The position numbers and the translations under genes are program-made. This document shows positions 10,739 to 22,273 of a stretch of 64,000 nt of DNA, piece by piece. How positions within the stretch are numbered: the first letter of the stretch is position 1; each line of letters opens with the position of its first letter. The notes beneath the pieces are model-generated. The model did not search any database. It had not been told where the DNA came from and saw nothing but the letters and a program-made list of their open reading frames with translations. Origin of the DNA: Canna indica (lineage: Eukaryota > Streptophyta > Magnoliopsida > Zingiberales > Cannaceae); NCBI GenBank assembly GCA_034359265.1, contig CP136897.1, forward strand, positions 26,406,001 through 26,470,000. Reading direction: 5' to 3'.

Positions 10739-12231
10739 TACCTGGGTCCATCGTAAGCATGGCTCACTGACGGCAACTCTCGACCCATATCACTGATGGC
10801 CACTCTCGACCCAACTGTCGACGCATGAATATGAATACCACATGCCTATACCACATTCAGATTGGATATAATTCACGACAATATGTATATACAGTTAACA
10901 GAACGGATATGAATCAATACTGGGTGGATATAACACCAACCAGAGTGGATCTACATTATAACATGTACATACAGTTAACAGAGTGGATGTGAAGCAATAT
11001 TAGGTGGACATACCACCAAACAGAGTGGATCTATATTACAACATGTCTATACAGTTAACAGAACGGATATGAATCAATACTGGGTGGATATACCACCAAA
11101 TATAGTGGATCTATATTACAACATTTATATACAGTTAAGAGAATGGATATGAATCAATACTTGGTGAATATACCATCAGACAGAGTGGATCTACATCACA
11201 ACACGTACATACAGTTAGCTAAGTAGATATGAAGCAATACTGGGTGGATATATGATATATCTGGATGGATATGAACCATTTCTACATTAGTATACATCAA
11301 ACCAAACAAGTATAAATAAAATTCAGCGTAGGCAAAATAATACTCATCATAAGGGAATAGTAATTTAGCCTACTACCTTACTTCACAAAATTTACCGATT
11401 CAAGATCTCCATAACCCTACTCATCGAAGTCCTTTACTTTTCGTTTCTACGATAGTTTCTATTGTTCATTACATAGTTACAAGAAATAGATTTGACGTAC
11501 AATGCAAATTCAAGGGAAAGTTACCCTAGAGTCATCTTCCTACATCATAAGGTTCGGCCACATGGTGGTAAACTCACACCTCCCAACTTTAGTCTATTTC
11601 GGCCACCGACTCACCAATGCCGTTACCAAAGCGAACCCAAGGATTGAGGAAAGCCATCATTACCCTTCCGATCTAAGGTTATCCTAGGGCTTTCCTAGTC
11701 GACCATACTAAGGTTTATCCGCATTTTGAAGTTCTGATACGGAAGATTCCCCATCCACGGCTCGAGGAACAACACAAGAAATCATACCATGGGTTTCTAC
11801 CCCTTTTTCCCAACCCTAGGCCAACCGGCCCTAAGGAATAAGGGCTGCCCTAATTTAGATACACCATCCGAACATCTCAACTCAAAACAAGCATTATCAA
11901 ATGTTAAAGAAACATAATCTAAGGCAAGGGATCATCAAAAATTTTGACATGACCTTCCCTAAAATAATCCCCAATCGGCCGACCCTAGATCTCAAGGAAA
12001 ACCCTACGACAAATCGAGAAAACACGATCTACAACATCACAAAGAGTTTAATCATCAAAAGCATGCAAGAAATCGAGGAAACAAGAATCAAAATTCGGAT
12101 TTACACCCTATCATAGGGTTCGGCCACAAGGGCCCTAATCCCTACACTACAAAGCTCTAAAACCACTCACATAAAGAGTAAGAAGGGAAGGAGATGAAGG
12201 TCATGAAGCCTCGCGACTCCGATGACGAGGT
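10739..12231 (-). repeat. Tekay-like LTR T1, left part
   Basis: Minus-strand LTR sequence resembling T2 in plan: a CATAGGGTTCGGCCAC block, then CCACTCACATAAAGAG before the insertion point. The outer end (expected TGTCACACCC on this strand) is missing at the 10738 junction. The right part of the same LTR is at 36061-36435, beyond Sirevirus B. Confidence 0.7.
10923..11242 (+). repeat. 80-bp tandem repeat, four full units, in T1
   Basis: Units start at 10923, 11003, 11083 and 11163, each beginning GGTGGATATA-like and containing ACAGAGTGGATCTA and ACAGTTAACAGA. Partial units extend to about 10868 and 11260. The spacing is exactly 80 bp each time. Confidence 0.93.
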
Positions 12232-14819
12232 TGTTGGTGAAATGGCCTATACTAGAGGGGGGTGAATAGTGTGTTATCTAAACTTTTCACCTAATTCCGG
12301 TTTTAAATGTTTCTTACAACACTTAGGAAAGTTATAAATTTAATGACTAAATGTGGAAGTGATTAATAAAAAAGCAATTAATACGAACAAGAATAACAAT
12401 GCTGACACAATGATTTATAGTGGTTCGGCCCCAATGCCTACTCTACTACCTAAGCACCCTGCTTAGGATTTCCAAACTAGTTTAACTAGATTAATTAGTT
12501 TCCTTACAATGAGAAATTTACACCGGAAAGTCTCCACTCTCAAACCGAAGGCACTTGCACAACCGGAAGTATCTCGCCTTCCTACCGAGAGCACTCTCCC
12601 ACCTCAACCATAAGGATAACTTAACTAATCCTAGCAAACTACGTTTACACCAATCGATCGATCGACCTGCGAATAGTTGAGACGCGAGATAGCATCGGTC
12701 GACCGATGGGTCGACCGATGGCGGGATCGAAGAATTCACGTATGGGCGGCCCACCCGTAGGTCGACCGACCAGAGAGAAATAAGAAGCGGTCGAATGATC
12801 AGTCGATCGGTCGGTCGACCAACCAATCGACCGGCGGCCTGCAACAAATAGAAATCTATCCGTTGAGCTACCGTTGATTAAGTATTTCTTTTAATCTTCT
12901 TCCTTCATTCTTATAGAGTTGATTAAGTATTCTAAAGGAAGATTTAGAGCCTTCCAAAAAGATTAGTGCTTGCGCTCAATTCTTGCGGCGACAACTTCTT
13001 GTGCACACTCGAGCTCATCCCCTCGGCGAGTTAGAGGTTCCAAGGCTTGGAAAAGAGCACGATTCCTTGGTTCTATTTTAAGCTCTTTTCAATTGTAATT
13101 TTAACTGTTATTTAAACTATTTTTGGATTTGTGCGTGTAAGAAGACCTAGGTTGTTAGGTCATGAAATTGGGTGAAGTGGTATCCTTGGTGTAGAAGGAG
13201 TAAAGCCACTTGTGTACACTTAGTGTTTACTAGGATTAGTTTAGTTGTCCCTTAGGGTTGAGGTGAAAGAGTGCTCTCGGTAAGAAGGCGAAGACTTCCG
13301 GGTGTGGAAGTGCCTTAGGTCGAGAGTGTGACTCTTCGGGTGAAACGTCCTCTATATAAGGGAAACCAAATTAATCTAGTAAAACTAGTTTGGAATCCCT
13401 AAGCAGGGTGCTTAGGTAGTGGAGTAGGCTTTGGGGTCGAACCACTATAAATTGGTGTGTTTGCATTGGTATTTATTATTGCTTGTGCTTAATTGCTTAT
13501 ATCACTTCCGCATCCAATCATCGAATCGCAAATTGCCCAAACGATTTAAGTAAAATGATTAAAATCGTAATTTAGGCTAATTGATTTAGTTAACACACTA
13601 TTCATCCCCCACTAGTGTCGCCATTTCGCCTTCACACTCTAGGTCTAACACAAACTCAAATACAATGAAATAAACAAGAAAATACACAAGTAAATGGAGC
13701 AAAATACTAAGCAAAATATACTTAGCTCCAAACACAAATCCCTAGTCCTCTTGATGCCTCAAAATGATGAATCGATGAAGAATGAAGGCTCAATCAAGTA
13801 TAGATGAAGAAACTAGGGTTTTGAGATGAAAGTGGCTTAATCAAAACTTTAGGATCACATATAATGGCTCAATAATGGTTAAGAGGTGTAAGAAAGGCTG
13901 GGGTCTCAAATATATAGGGATCTATGAAGTGGGCTCGGGTGAAATACCACACAATGGCTCAAAATAGAGCCGTTACCGCTCACCGGTCGACCGACCGAGC
14001 GACCGGCCAATCAACCGGAGCCCTCTGTGAATTCCCTTTGGTCGACCGGCCTATCGACCGAAACTGGGAATCAAGGTAGTTTTGCTATTTTTTTGTTCAT
14101 TTTTGGGTTCCGTCTTCGCTAAGTCTTCTTATATAACATTTCTTAACTTTAAGTTAATAACTTTAAGTTATGTAAGGATTAATGTTTCTTAAAATTCTAA
14201 GTTAGATAAGTTATATAACATTTCTTAACTTTAAGTTATATATAAGGATTACCCCCCATTTGGATTCAATAAAAATAACTAAAAAATTCAAATCCTTAAG
14301 AATCAAAATCTAATTTTTGAGGTCTTGTACAAATTTTTGAAAACCGAAAATTTTATAATCTCCCTGGTCAAATATGTATAGGTTAATGTCTTCTAAAAAA
14401 TTCTTAAAAATATATCGTTTACTAGTTTTTACCTAAGGAACAATTACCGGGACTTTTGATGCCAGAAAAATATCTAGGTCATATAGCCCTCGAAGGAGCT
14501 CCCTAAGCTTAGTGAATTTCAAGGTCGTTTCTAGGTTTTCATGTTTTGGGGTTCGGGTTTGGTTTTTGAGTTCTTTGCATCATAAAAGAGGATAACATAT
14601 TCATTCTAGACACTCTAAACCTAAACTCTACATCTGAATAATCCCAAGCGTCGACAAGCATCTTTGTCGATTTCTCTGATTTCTTTGATTTTTTCGATCG
14701 CGGACATCGTGCGCTGACCTACTTGGAACATGAAAATATTTCGTCATGAAAACATTAGTTTCATATTTATTATCATCAAAACCGAGATTAAGACCAAGGT
14801 TGAAAACCTTAGGCCAACA
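12232..14819 (-). repeat. 3' LTR of Sirevirus B, with an inverted LTR piece inside
   Basis: Starts TGTTGGTGAAATGGCC and ends AGGCCAACA, i.e. a reverse-strand Sirevirus LTR. About 980 bp of plus-strand LTR sequence (12652-13634) replaces a short segment of roughly 55 bp that is present in B's 5' LTR at about 22095-22150. Outside that insert it is collinear with B's other LTR. Confidence 0.85.
12652..13634 (+). repeat. Truncated plus-strand Sirevirus LTR within B's 3' LTR
   Basis: Begins inside a GATCGACC-rich U3 array, runs through TATA-region, R and U5 and ends near CCATTTCGCCTTCA. The 5' part of the LTR and any internal region are absent. The left junction falls after GTTTACACC of B's LTR. 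Confidence 0.75.
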
Positions 14820-16305
14820 ATCTCCCCCTTTAGATTATGACAAACAACCTTAAGAAAATATTTTCGTATAACCACAAAGGAAGTCAATTATGGGATTTCT
14901 CCCCCGATCAACATGCATATCTATGAAAATAAACTTCCCATTTCTATAAGCATGGTTTTCCTATATTTTCTTCCCTTTTACCTATATTTTTCTCTTCCAT
15001 TGGACATCACTCAAAAAGGGTAAGAAAAGTCAATCAAAAGTCAAAGTTGAAACTCTAAAAAATTGTTCAAAACAGCGAAAGACTCAAAGGATGAAAACTA
15101 AACATCGAATAAGAAACTAAGTCACACATGATATCGTAACTGATAAATGAAATCCAAAACCAAGAATCATGTAGTGACTTAAGAATCAATATTTTCAAGT
15201 ATCGGTCAAATAGTCAAAAATCACTTTAGAAATAATTTTTCATATCAAATGACTAGAACGATACCATAAGTGAATTTAAAATATTATACTTCAAGTCTCA
15301 TTTGCAAATATAATAAAAATTTAAAGTATCAGAAAAATGAGCAACTTGAGAAGAGTGATACTTTAGTGTCATTTTCGTAAATAAATGAGATTTTTATGAC
15401 ATTTCCAAAAATCATTCAAACTTTCAAACTACAAAGATATGGTCATGTAAAACATGTATATCAAGTTTGAAGTGAAAAGAATGTCATTTGATTAAAATAT
15501 GAACTTAGCACTGTTTCTTTCGAAATAGGCATGAAAATATAAAAATGCCTAAGTATCAAATTTTATTATCTATTCACGTTTTCTCTAATTTAGGTACCTA
15601 GATATATAAATGAGTAAATCTAAGTATATATGTGAAGTTTGGGCTTAAAATGAAATTTCTATGTCACTTTGTTGACTTAGGTCAAAGTACACTTAGAGTT
15701 TACAAAAATCAAACTTTTTAAATCCTTATAAAATTATATTCTTGACGAAATTTTTTGAAACTTTAACTGGATAAACTAGATTTTTCAAGGAATCTATAGG
15801 TTCAAGAATCAATCAAAAATCAATTTTCTATAAATCATAAAATTCCTGAAAGTCCAGAGATTTTTTTCATAAATTTTAGGTATTTTTTTTAAAGTAGTCA
15901 AATTTGCTTCAAACTTTCCAGACATCGCTTAATGATCATTTAAGATGCGTGTGTCAAGTTTGAGCTCAAAATGAATTCTCTAACTTCATTTTTCATCTTA
16001 TATTGATTTCAATGAAAAACCAATATTTCTAGCTCCCATTCAAGTTATCAAAATCATTCCTAGAAATGATTTTACTCAAGCAATGGTGTGAATAATATTA
16101 GAAATGGAATCAAAATAGTATACACAAAGTTTCATTTAAAGTTTTGGACGAAAAATCAAAGTATCGGAAAGATTGATATTTCAAGAGGATGATACTTTGC
16201 ATTTCTGAGATCCAACTTTAAAATTCCACTATAAATCAGATTCTTGATGATTTTTTTTTAAATTTTTACACAACAAACTAGATTTTTCAATGAAGGTGCA
16301 ATTTC
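14820..16305 (-). repeat. 3' non-coding region of B: polypurine tract and part of the ~165-bp degenerate array
   Basis: On the minus strand this is the region upstream of the 3' LTR. It holds purine tracts next to the LTR (minus-strand reading of ATCTCCCCCT at 14820), then AT-rich sequence made of degenerate repeats with a CAAGTTTGAGCTCAAAATGA-type core. No coding frame of note. It stops at about 16305, where the strand of homology flips. Confidence 0.8.
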
Positions 16306-18918
16306 ATATGGTATCACTTGATTTCATTTAAAACAGATTTCAAACTATCTAGCAAAGATGTATTTTGAAAATGATATTTGAATCCCTCTTTGCTATTTGG
16401 TATGATTAACTTGCTAGTAGCCTTAATTTCATTATCTACTAATGAAGTCTACGTGCAAGTTGAAAATGTTAATAGAAGGCTATGCTATCATAAAGAAACT
16501 GGAAAAATAAAAAGACAAGTTTGACAAAATTTCCAAGAATGAGGTATGGGTTTAATGTTGCAAAAATCCTTGTATAATAATTGAATATTCATGTTTATTG
16601 ATGTCTTTATACTCATGATTTATTTTGCATAATAAATCTATGAAATTTCATGAGTAGGTAAAATTTTGATACTTCGGCAATTTCATAATGTTGATATTGA
16701 ATGAAATTTGCTCTGGGCTGAAATTCATATTAGAGACCTCATTTTGAGCTAATAGTTGGTAAAACATGTTTAGATACACATATCACATGATTCTAGGCAT
16801 TTAAACATGAAAATTCATGTGTAGATGAATAAGATGATAACTAGATCACTTTAGGGGACTTAAACTTGAAAAAGCTTGACCCAGGTCAACAAATCGACTT
16901 GGACACTTCATTTTAAGTCCAAACATTATAAACATGTTTAGGAACAGGTATGACATATTTCCATGCTTTTAAAATAAAAAATTCATATAAATATGGATAA
17001 AATAACATAAATGCCATTTCAGGATAACCTCTTTTGAACCAAGTTGACCCAAGTAAACAAATTAACTTAGTGGTCTCATTTTCAATCCATATTTGAGGTA
17101 CATGTTTAGATTTACTCATGTTAGGTGTCCATAGGTTTACATTTGAAAAACCATGAGTAAATGATAAGATTGACACTTAGCAAGTTTCATGATAACTAGC
17201 TTAGTTTTGAATGAAACCATTTTAGATTGATATCTTGACTCAAGGACGTAATTTTCATTCTAAACTTGATATACACTCTTCACATTACCATTATGTGGTG
17301 TTATAAAAGTTTGAATGCAAACTGAGAACGTTGTGAAAAAGAACTAAAAATTACAGAAATGCCATTGAAATTTCACCATTTTCAGTCAATTTTAGAAAAA
17401 TGTAGAAAACTGATTTTGCGATGATTCTTGAAACTGCACTTTCATTGAAAAATCCAGTTTGTTGTGTAAAAATTTCGAAAAATTTCATCAAGAATCTGAT
17501 TTATAATAGAATTTTGAAGTTAGATTTCAGAAACACAAAGTATCACTTACTTGAAATACTCATTTTTTCGATACTTTAATTTTTCGTCGAAAACTTCAAA
17601 TGAAACTTTGTGCATACTATTTTGATTCCATTTCTAATATCGTTCTCACTATTCTTTGAGTGAAATTATTTCTAAAAATAATTTTGAAATCTTGAGCGAT
17701 ATCTTAAAAATGTGTTTTTGGTTGAAAATGAGATTGGTTTAAAAATGGACTTAGAGAATTCATTTTGAATTCAAATTTGACACATGCATCTCAAATGATT
17801 ATTCAGCGATATCTGCAAATTTTGAATAAAAAATGACAACTTTCGAAAAATACCTAATATTTACAAAAATGCCCCTAGACTTTCAGGAATTTTATGAATT
17901 TATAGAAAAATGATTTTTGACTGATTCTTGAACGTGTAAATTCCTTTAAAAGTCTAGTTTGTCCGGTTAAAGTTTCAAAATTTTTTGTCAAGAATATAAT
18001 TTTATAAGGATTTAAAAGTTTGATTTTTGTAAGCTTGAAGTGTACTTTGACCTAAGTCAACAAAGTGACTTAGAAAATTTATTTTAAGCCCAAACCTCAC
18101 ATATATACTTAGATTCACTCATGTTATATATCTAGGTACCTAAATTAGAGAAAATATGATTAGATAGTAAAATTTGATACGTAGCCATTTTCTTGTTTTC
18201 ATGCCTATTTCGAATGAAACCGTGGTAAGTTCATATTTTGATCAAATGACATTCTTTTCACTTCAAACTTGATATACATGTTTTACATGACCATATCTTT
18301 GTAGTTTGAAAGGTTGAATGATTTTTGGAAATGTCATAAAAATCCCATTTATTTACGAAAATGACACTAAAGTATCACTCTTCTCAAGTTGCTCATTTTT
18401 CTAATACTTTAAATTTTCATTAGATTTTCAAATGAGACTTAAAGTATGATATTTTAAATTCACTTATGGTATTATTCTACTCATTTTATGAGAAAAATCA
18501 TTTCTAAAGTGATTTTTGACTATTTGACCGATACTTGAAAATATCGATACTTAAGTTACTAAAGTGATTTTGGATTTCATTTATCATTTCACGACATCAT
18601 GTATGATGACTTAATCTCTTATTCGATGTTTGGTTTTCATCCCTTGAGTTGGGACTTTTGCGGTTTTGAAAAAATCTTTTAGAGTTTCAACTTTGACTAT
18701 AAGTTGACTTTTCTTATCCTTTTTGATTGATGTCAAAAGGGGTGAAAAATATAGGTAAAAGGGTAGAAAATATAGGAAAACCATGCATATAGATAGGGGG
18801 AGTTTATTTTCATAGATATGCATGTTGATAGTGGGAGAAATCCCATGATTGATATCCTTTTATGCTTAATTGTATATATTTTCTTAAGGATGTTTGTCAT
18901 CATCAAAAAGGGGGCGAT
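16306..18918 (+). repeat. D: ~165-bp degenerate tandem array and polypurine tract
   Basis: About 2.6 kb of AT-rich non-coding sequence. Degenerate copies of a core with AAACATGT, TTTGGAxTxAAAATGA and TTGACTTGGGTCAA (either strand) recur at roughly 165-170 bp. It ends with the purine tracts AAAAGGGGTG (about 18734), ATAGGGGGAG (about 18794) and AAAAAGGGGGCGATTG just before the LTR. No ORF longer than about 90 codons and none family-like. Confidence 0.75.
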
Positions 18919-20192
18919 TGTTGGCCTAAGGTTAATAACCTTGGTCTTAATCTCGGTTTTGATGATAACAAACATGGAACTAATGTTTCATTGAGAAATA
19001 TTTTCAGGTTCCATATCGGTTAGCACTTGATGTCCTCGATTGGAAATATCGAAGAAATCGGAAAATAAGAAGGACATTGGTCGACGTGTTTGGGTTCGTC
19101 GCATAAATTTCTAGAAATTCGACGTGTGCACCAAAGACGTCATGGACGAGTCTAGAGAACATATGGAAAGCTGTCCAAGTTGACGCACGCTAAAGGCTAG
19201 AACTCGAAAATGAAGCGCGCAAGAAAAATACGCAAAAAATTAGCCCTGCCCAAATTCGTCCGATCGACTGATCGACCGGTAGAAGGCGAAAATGGGCAGA
19301 AGGCATTTCGATCGACCGAACGATGCCCAGAATGGGCAGAATGCCTCCGGTCGCTTGGTGGTTACTCGATCGATCGACCAACAATCGAACGACAAGCGAT
19401 CGGGCGTCGCCAACGGGCAGAAAAATGCTCGTTGACGAGCCTTGGTGTTTGGGGGTTATAAATATCCATCTCAAACTCATTCCTAGTCTACCATTAATGC
19501 TTCCAAACCTCAAAGAGTGATCCTAAGCTCTTCCATGATCAAATACACAAAACCTAGCTCTTGATCCCTCATCCTCAAGTGTTCTTCATTGAAGGGGTAT
19601 TCAAGCTTGCTAGGCTCAAGAAGAAGAGGTGTCCTTATTGTGATAAGTCCTCTTTACTCCCTTCTTGTGATTAAGGTATTTTTTATTTTGTTTTGAATTG
19701 ATTTACTTGAGCTTGTAAGGAGACCTAGTGTTTGGTCTTGTGATTGAGTGGTATCCTTGGTAAAGAAGGTATAAAGCCACTTATGTAAACTAAGTTAGGA
19801 GTAGTTCTTAGGAATTGAGGTGGGAAAGATCACTCAGTAGGAAGGCAGGATACTTCCGAGTGTGGAAGTGCCTTCGAGGTGAGTGTAGGGTTTTTTCGGT
19901 GTAAAAGTTCTCGATTGTAGGCTACTCGTAATTTAGTGGATTTGGGTGTGAAATTCTAAGCGTGGTGCTTAGGTAGTGGAGTAGGCATTGGGGCCGAACC
20001 ACTATAAATAATTGTGTTAGTATTATTTTCTTTGTGTATTGCATTGTTTATCTTCATTACTCACTTCCGCATTTAGTCGTTGAATTGTGAATTGCCTAAG
20101 TAATTTAAGAAAAAATTAAAACCGGAATTAGACAAAAATGATTTAGTTAACACACTATTCACCCCCCTTCTAGTGTGGCCATTTCACCAACA
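18919..20192 (+). repeat. 3' LTR of fragment D
   Basis: TGTTGGCCTAAGG to CACCAACA, 1274 bp. GATCGACC-type array at about 19255-19400, TATAAATA at 19457-19464, and the usual end block ACTATTCACCCCCCTTCTAG. Confidence 0.9.
19457..19464 (+). promoter_or_regulatory. LTR TATA box (D)
   Basis: TATAAATA about 55 bp after the palindrome array. Confidence 0.6.
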
Positions 20193-20215
20193 AACTTCAA
20201 TATTTCATTTGTCAT

Positions 20216-21660
20216 TCATCCTTGTGTGGTAGCTCCCCCTACAAAAGAGCATGAGACCTTTGGTACCCAAATGGCTTTGGTTTCGGGGTTAGAGGGCTTA
20301 GCTACCAAAAGTGTCTTAACACCACTTGGGTTCATCTTAAGTGTGCAATCATATATAGCATGCCCATAGACACCATAACAAAAGCAATGACCATGAAACT
20401 CTTTGTTTTCATTTTTCTTAACATGAGGTTTAAATGTGGAATGCCTAAAATGAGATTTATAGTTAGCATGAGCATTATTGATAGAAACACTTTTCTTTCC
20501 AAATTTCCTAGAAGAATAGACATCCTTAATTTTATTTACTCTTTTACTTAAAACTACAACCTCATTTTTCAAGGTATCAATAGATTGATGTAAAGCACAC
20601 ACTTGAGATTTCAATATGCAATTCTCATTTTTTAAATTCTCATTCTCAAGTTTGAAATCATTTTCAAATCATTACTTCTAACTTTCTAAGCTTCATTTTT
20701 AATTTCAAATCCTCATTTTCTAGTCTCAAGTTTTTAAGCTCTAGTCCCAAATTGTCATGGCACGAAACAAAAGACTTAGACTTTAAGTTCTCATTTTCTA
20801 GCTCTAAAACATGGATGTGATAACTAAGCTTAGAGTTTTCGTTCTTTATTTTCTTATTTTCTTTATTCTTTTTCATGCGAAATTCATATATTTTTCTATA
20901 TTCTTCAATCAACTCATCATATGACATGCTAAATGAGCTTGAGCTGCTAGAATCACTATTTTGACAAGAAGCGATAGAATTTACCTCATCATCAAATTCC
21001 ATGAGGCAAAGTTGAGAGGTGGCTTCATTGTTATGACAAGAGGATGCTTCTTGTGATTCGGAGGTGGATGTTGAAGCACTTGTCATCTTCTTGGCATTCT
21101 TCTTTGATGAAGGGCAATTCCTTCTAATGTGCCCCTTTTCCTTGCACAAGTAGCATACAACCTTTCTTTTTTAGCTTTTTGATTTACTTCTTTAACTACA
21201 AGCACTACGATCATCAAAATCGTGGTTAGTACTAGGGGGATGACCATTTCCATCACCACCCTCAACAAATGTATTAACCTCTTCGGTTTTAGCATAATCA
21301 TATAACATATTTAATGTAGACCAAATATCAAATGCGGAAGAATAATGCATAACCTTTTCAAGTATATCATTTGAAAATGAGCAATATAGGAGATGTGTTG
21401 TTTTAGCATTCGATTCAAACAATTTAACTTGTTCTTGAGTCCAATCATTTATGTCAATGGTGGGCTAAACATATTCATTCTTTAGCATGCACCATAGATC
21501 TAAATTTTGTGTTTTAAGAAAAGTATACATCATACTCTTCCAAACACCAAAATTTACCTCATCAAACCTAGGTGGTGCAAACGCTATACTCTCTAGTATC
21601 ATTCTAGGATCGAGGCTAAATGTAGATGAGATGGTGAAATCTCAATCCACGACCCGCTCT
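20216..21660 (-). pseudogene. Sirevirus B gag
   Basis: Gag of the Sirevirus type. In order: an N-terminal core with SNDILEKVMHYSSAFDIWST and LNMLYDYAKTEEVNTFVEGG; a zinc knuckle seen as CKEKGHIRRNC (about 21120-21150), its first cysteine in another frame; a serine-rich spacer; a coiled-coil (YDELIEEYRKIYEFRMKKNK and LELENENLKSK); and a second knuckle CFCYGVYGHAIYDC near 20380-20420. It ends VGGATTQG then TGA at about 20216. Two frameshifts break it. No protease follows. Confidence 0.85.
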
Positions 21661-21668
21661 GATACCAA
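21657..21668 (-). other. Primer binding site, Sirevirus B
   Basis: Minus-strand TTGGTATCAGAG sits two bases from the LTR end at 21673. It is complementary to the 3' end of plant initiator Met-tRNA, the usual copia primer, and sets the 5' side of B. Confidence 0.85.
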
Positions 21669-21672
21669 ATGT

Positions 21673-22273
21673 TGTTGAAATAGCCTACACTAGGGAGGGG
21701 GGGTGAATAGTGTGTTATCTAACCTTTTCGCCTAATTCCGCTTTTAAACATTTCTTACAACACTTAGGAAAGTTATCAATTAAGCGACTAAATGCGGAGA
21801 GATTAATAATAAAGCAATTAATACAAATAAGAATGACAATGCTAACACAATGATTTATAGTACTTCGGCCCCAATGCCTACTCCATTAGCTAAACACCCC
21901 GCTTAGGATTTCCAGACTAGTTTAAATAGATTAATTAGTTTCCTTACAATGAGGAATTTACACCAAAAAGTCTCCGCACTCAAACCTAAGGCACTTCCAC
22001 ACCCGAAAGCATCTATCCTTCCTACCGAGAGCACTCTCCCACCTCAACCCAAAGGACAACTCAACTAATCCTAGCAAACTACGTTTACACCGGTAGATTT
22101 AAACCTCAAACACCAAGGCTACGATCCAATTTCAAGACACACATTCTAGGTCTAACACAAACTCAAATACAATGAAATAAACAAGAAAATACACAAGTAA
22201 ATGGAGCAAAATACTAAACAAAGTATACTTAGCTCCAAAAATGAATTCCTAGTGGGCTCAATCAAGTATAGAT
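21673..22273 (-). repeat. 5' LTR of Sirevirus B, left part
   Basis: TGTTGAAATAGCC next to the primer site, running to the TAGAT target of element C. Continues at 35013. Together about 1.65 kb, intact in plan. Confidence 0.9.
22269..22273. other. Target site duplication TAGAT of element C (left)
   Basis: TAGAT before TGTTGAG at 22274, repeated exactly at 35008-35012 after CCAACA. The flanks join into uninterrupted LTR sequence like that at 13790-13800. Confidence 0.93.

Larger units (their letters stand above)
16306..20192 (+). mobile_element. Sirevirus fragment D (plus strand): 3' non-coding array plus 3' LTR
   Basis: Plus-strand continuation of the same family. Positions 16306-18918 match the minus-strand copy at 58163-59640 in reverse complement, and 18904-18918 is the polypurine tract before LTR start TGTTGGCC at 18919. 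The LTR ends CATTTCACCAACA at 20192, right next to B's gag. D's own 5' LTR, gag and any pol are lost, apparently by one deletion that also removed part of B. Confidence 0.82.

Noticed and set aside
12227..12231. GAGGT as target duplication of element B
   Set aside because: The right flank is GACGC; only three of five bases agree, so I do not claim it.
16306..18918. Env-like gene between gag/pol and the 3' LTR, as in some Sireviruses
   Set aside because: No frame above about 90 codons and no signal or membrane segments; the region is a degenerate repeat array.
12232..20192. Fold-back transposon
   Set aside because: The arms end at Sirevirus LTR borders and contain a polypurine tract and LTRs, so nested retrotransposons plus a deletion explain it.
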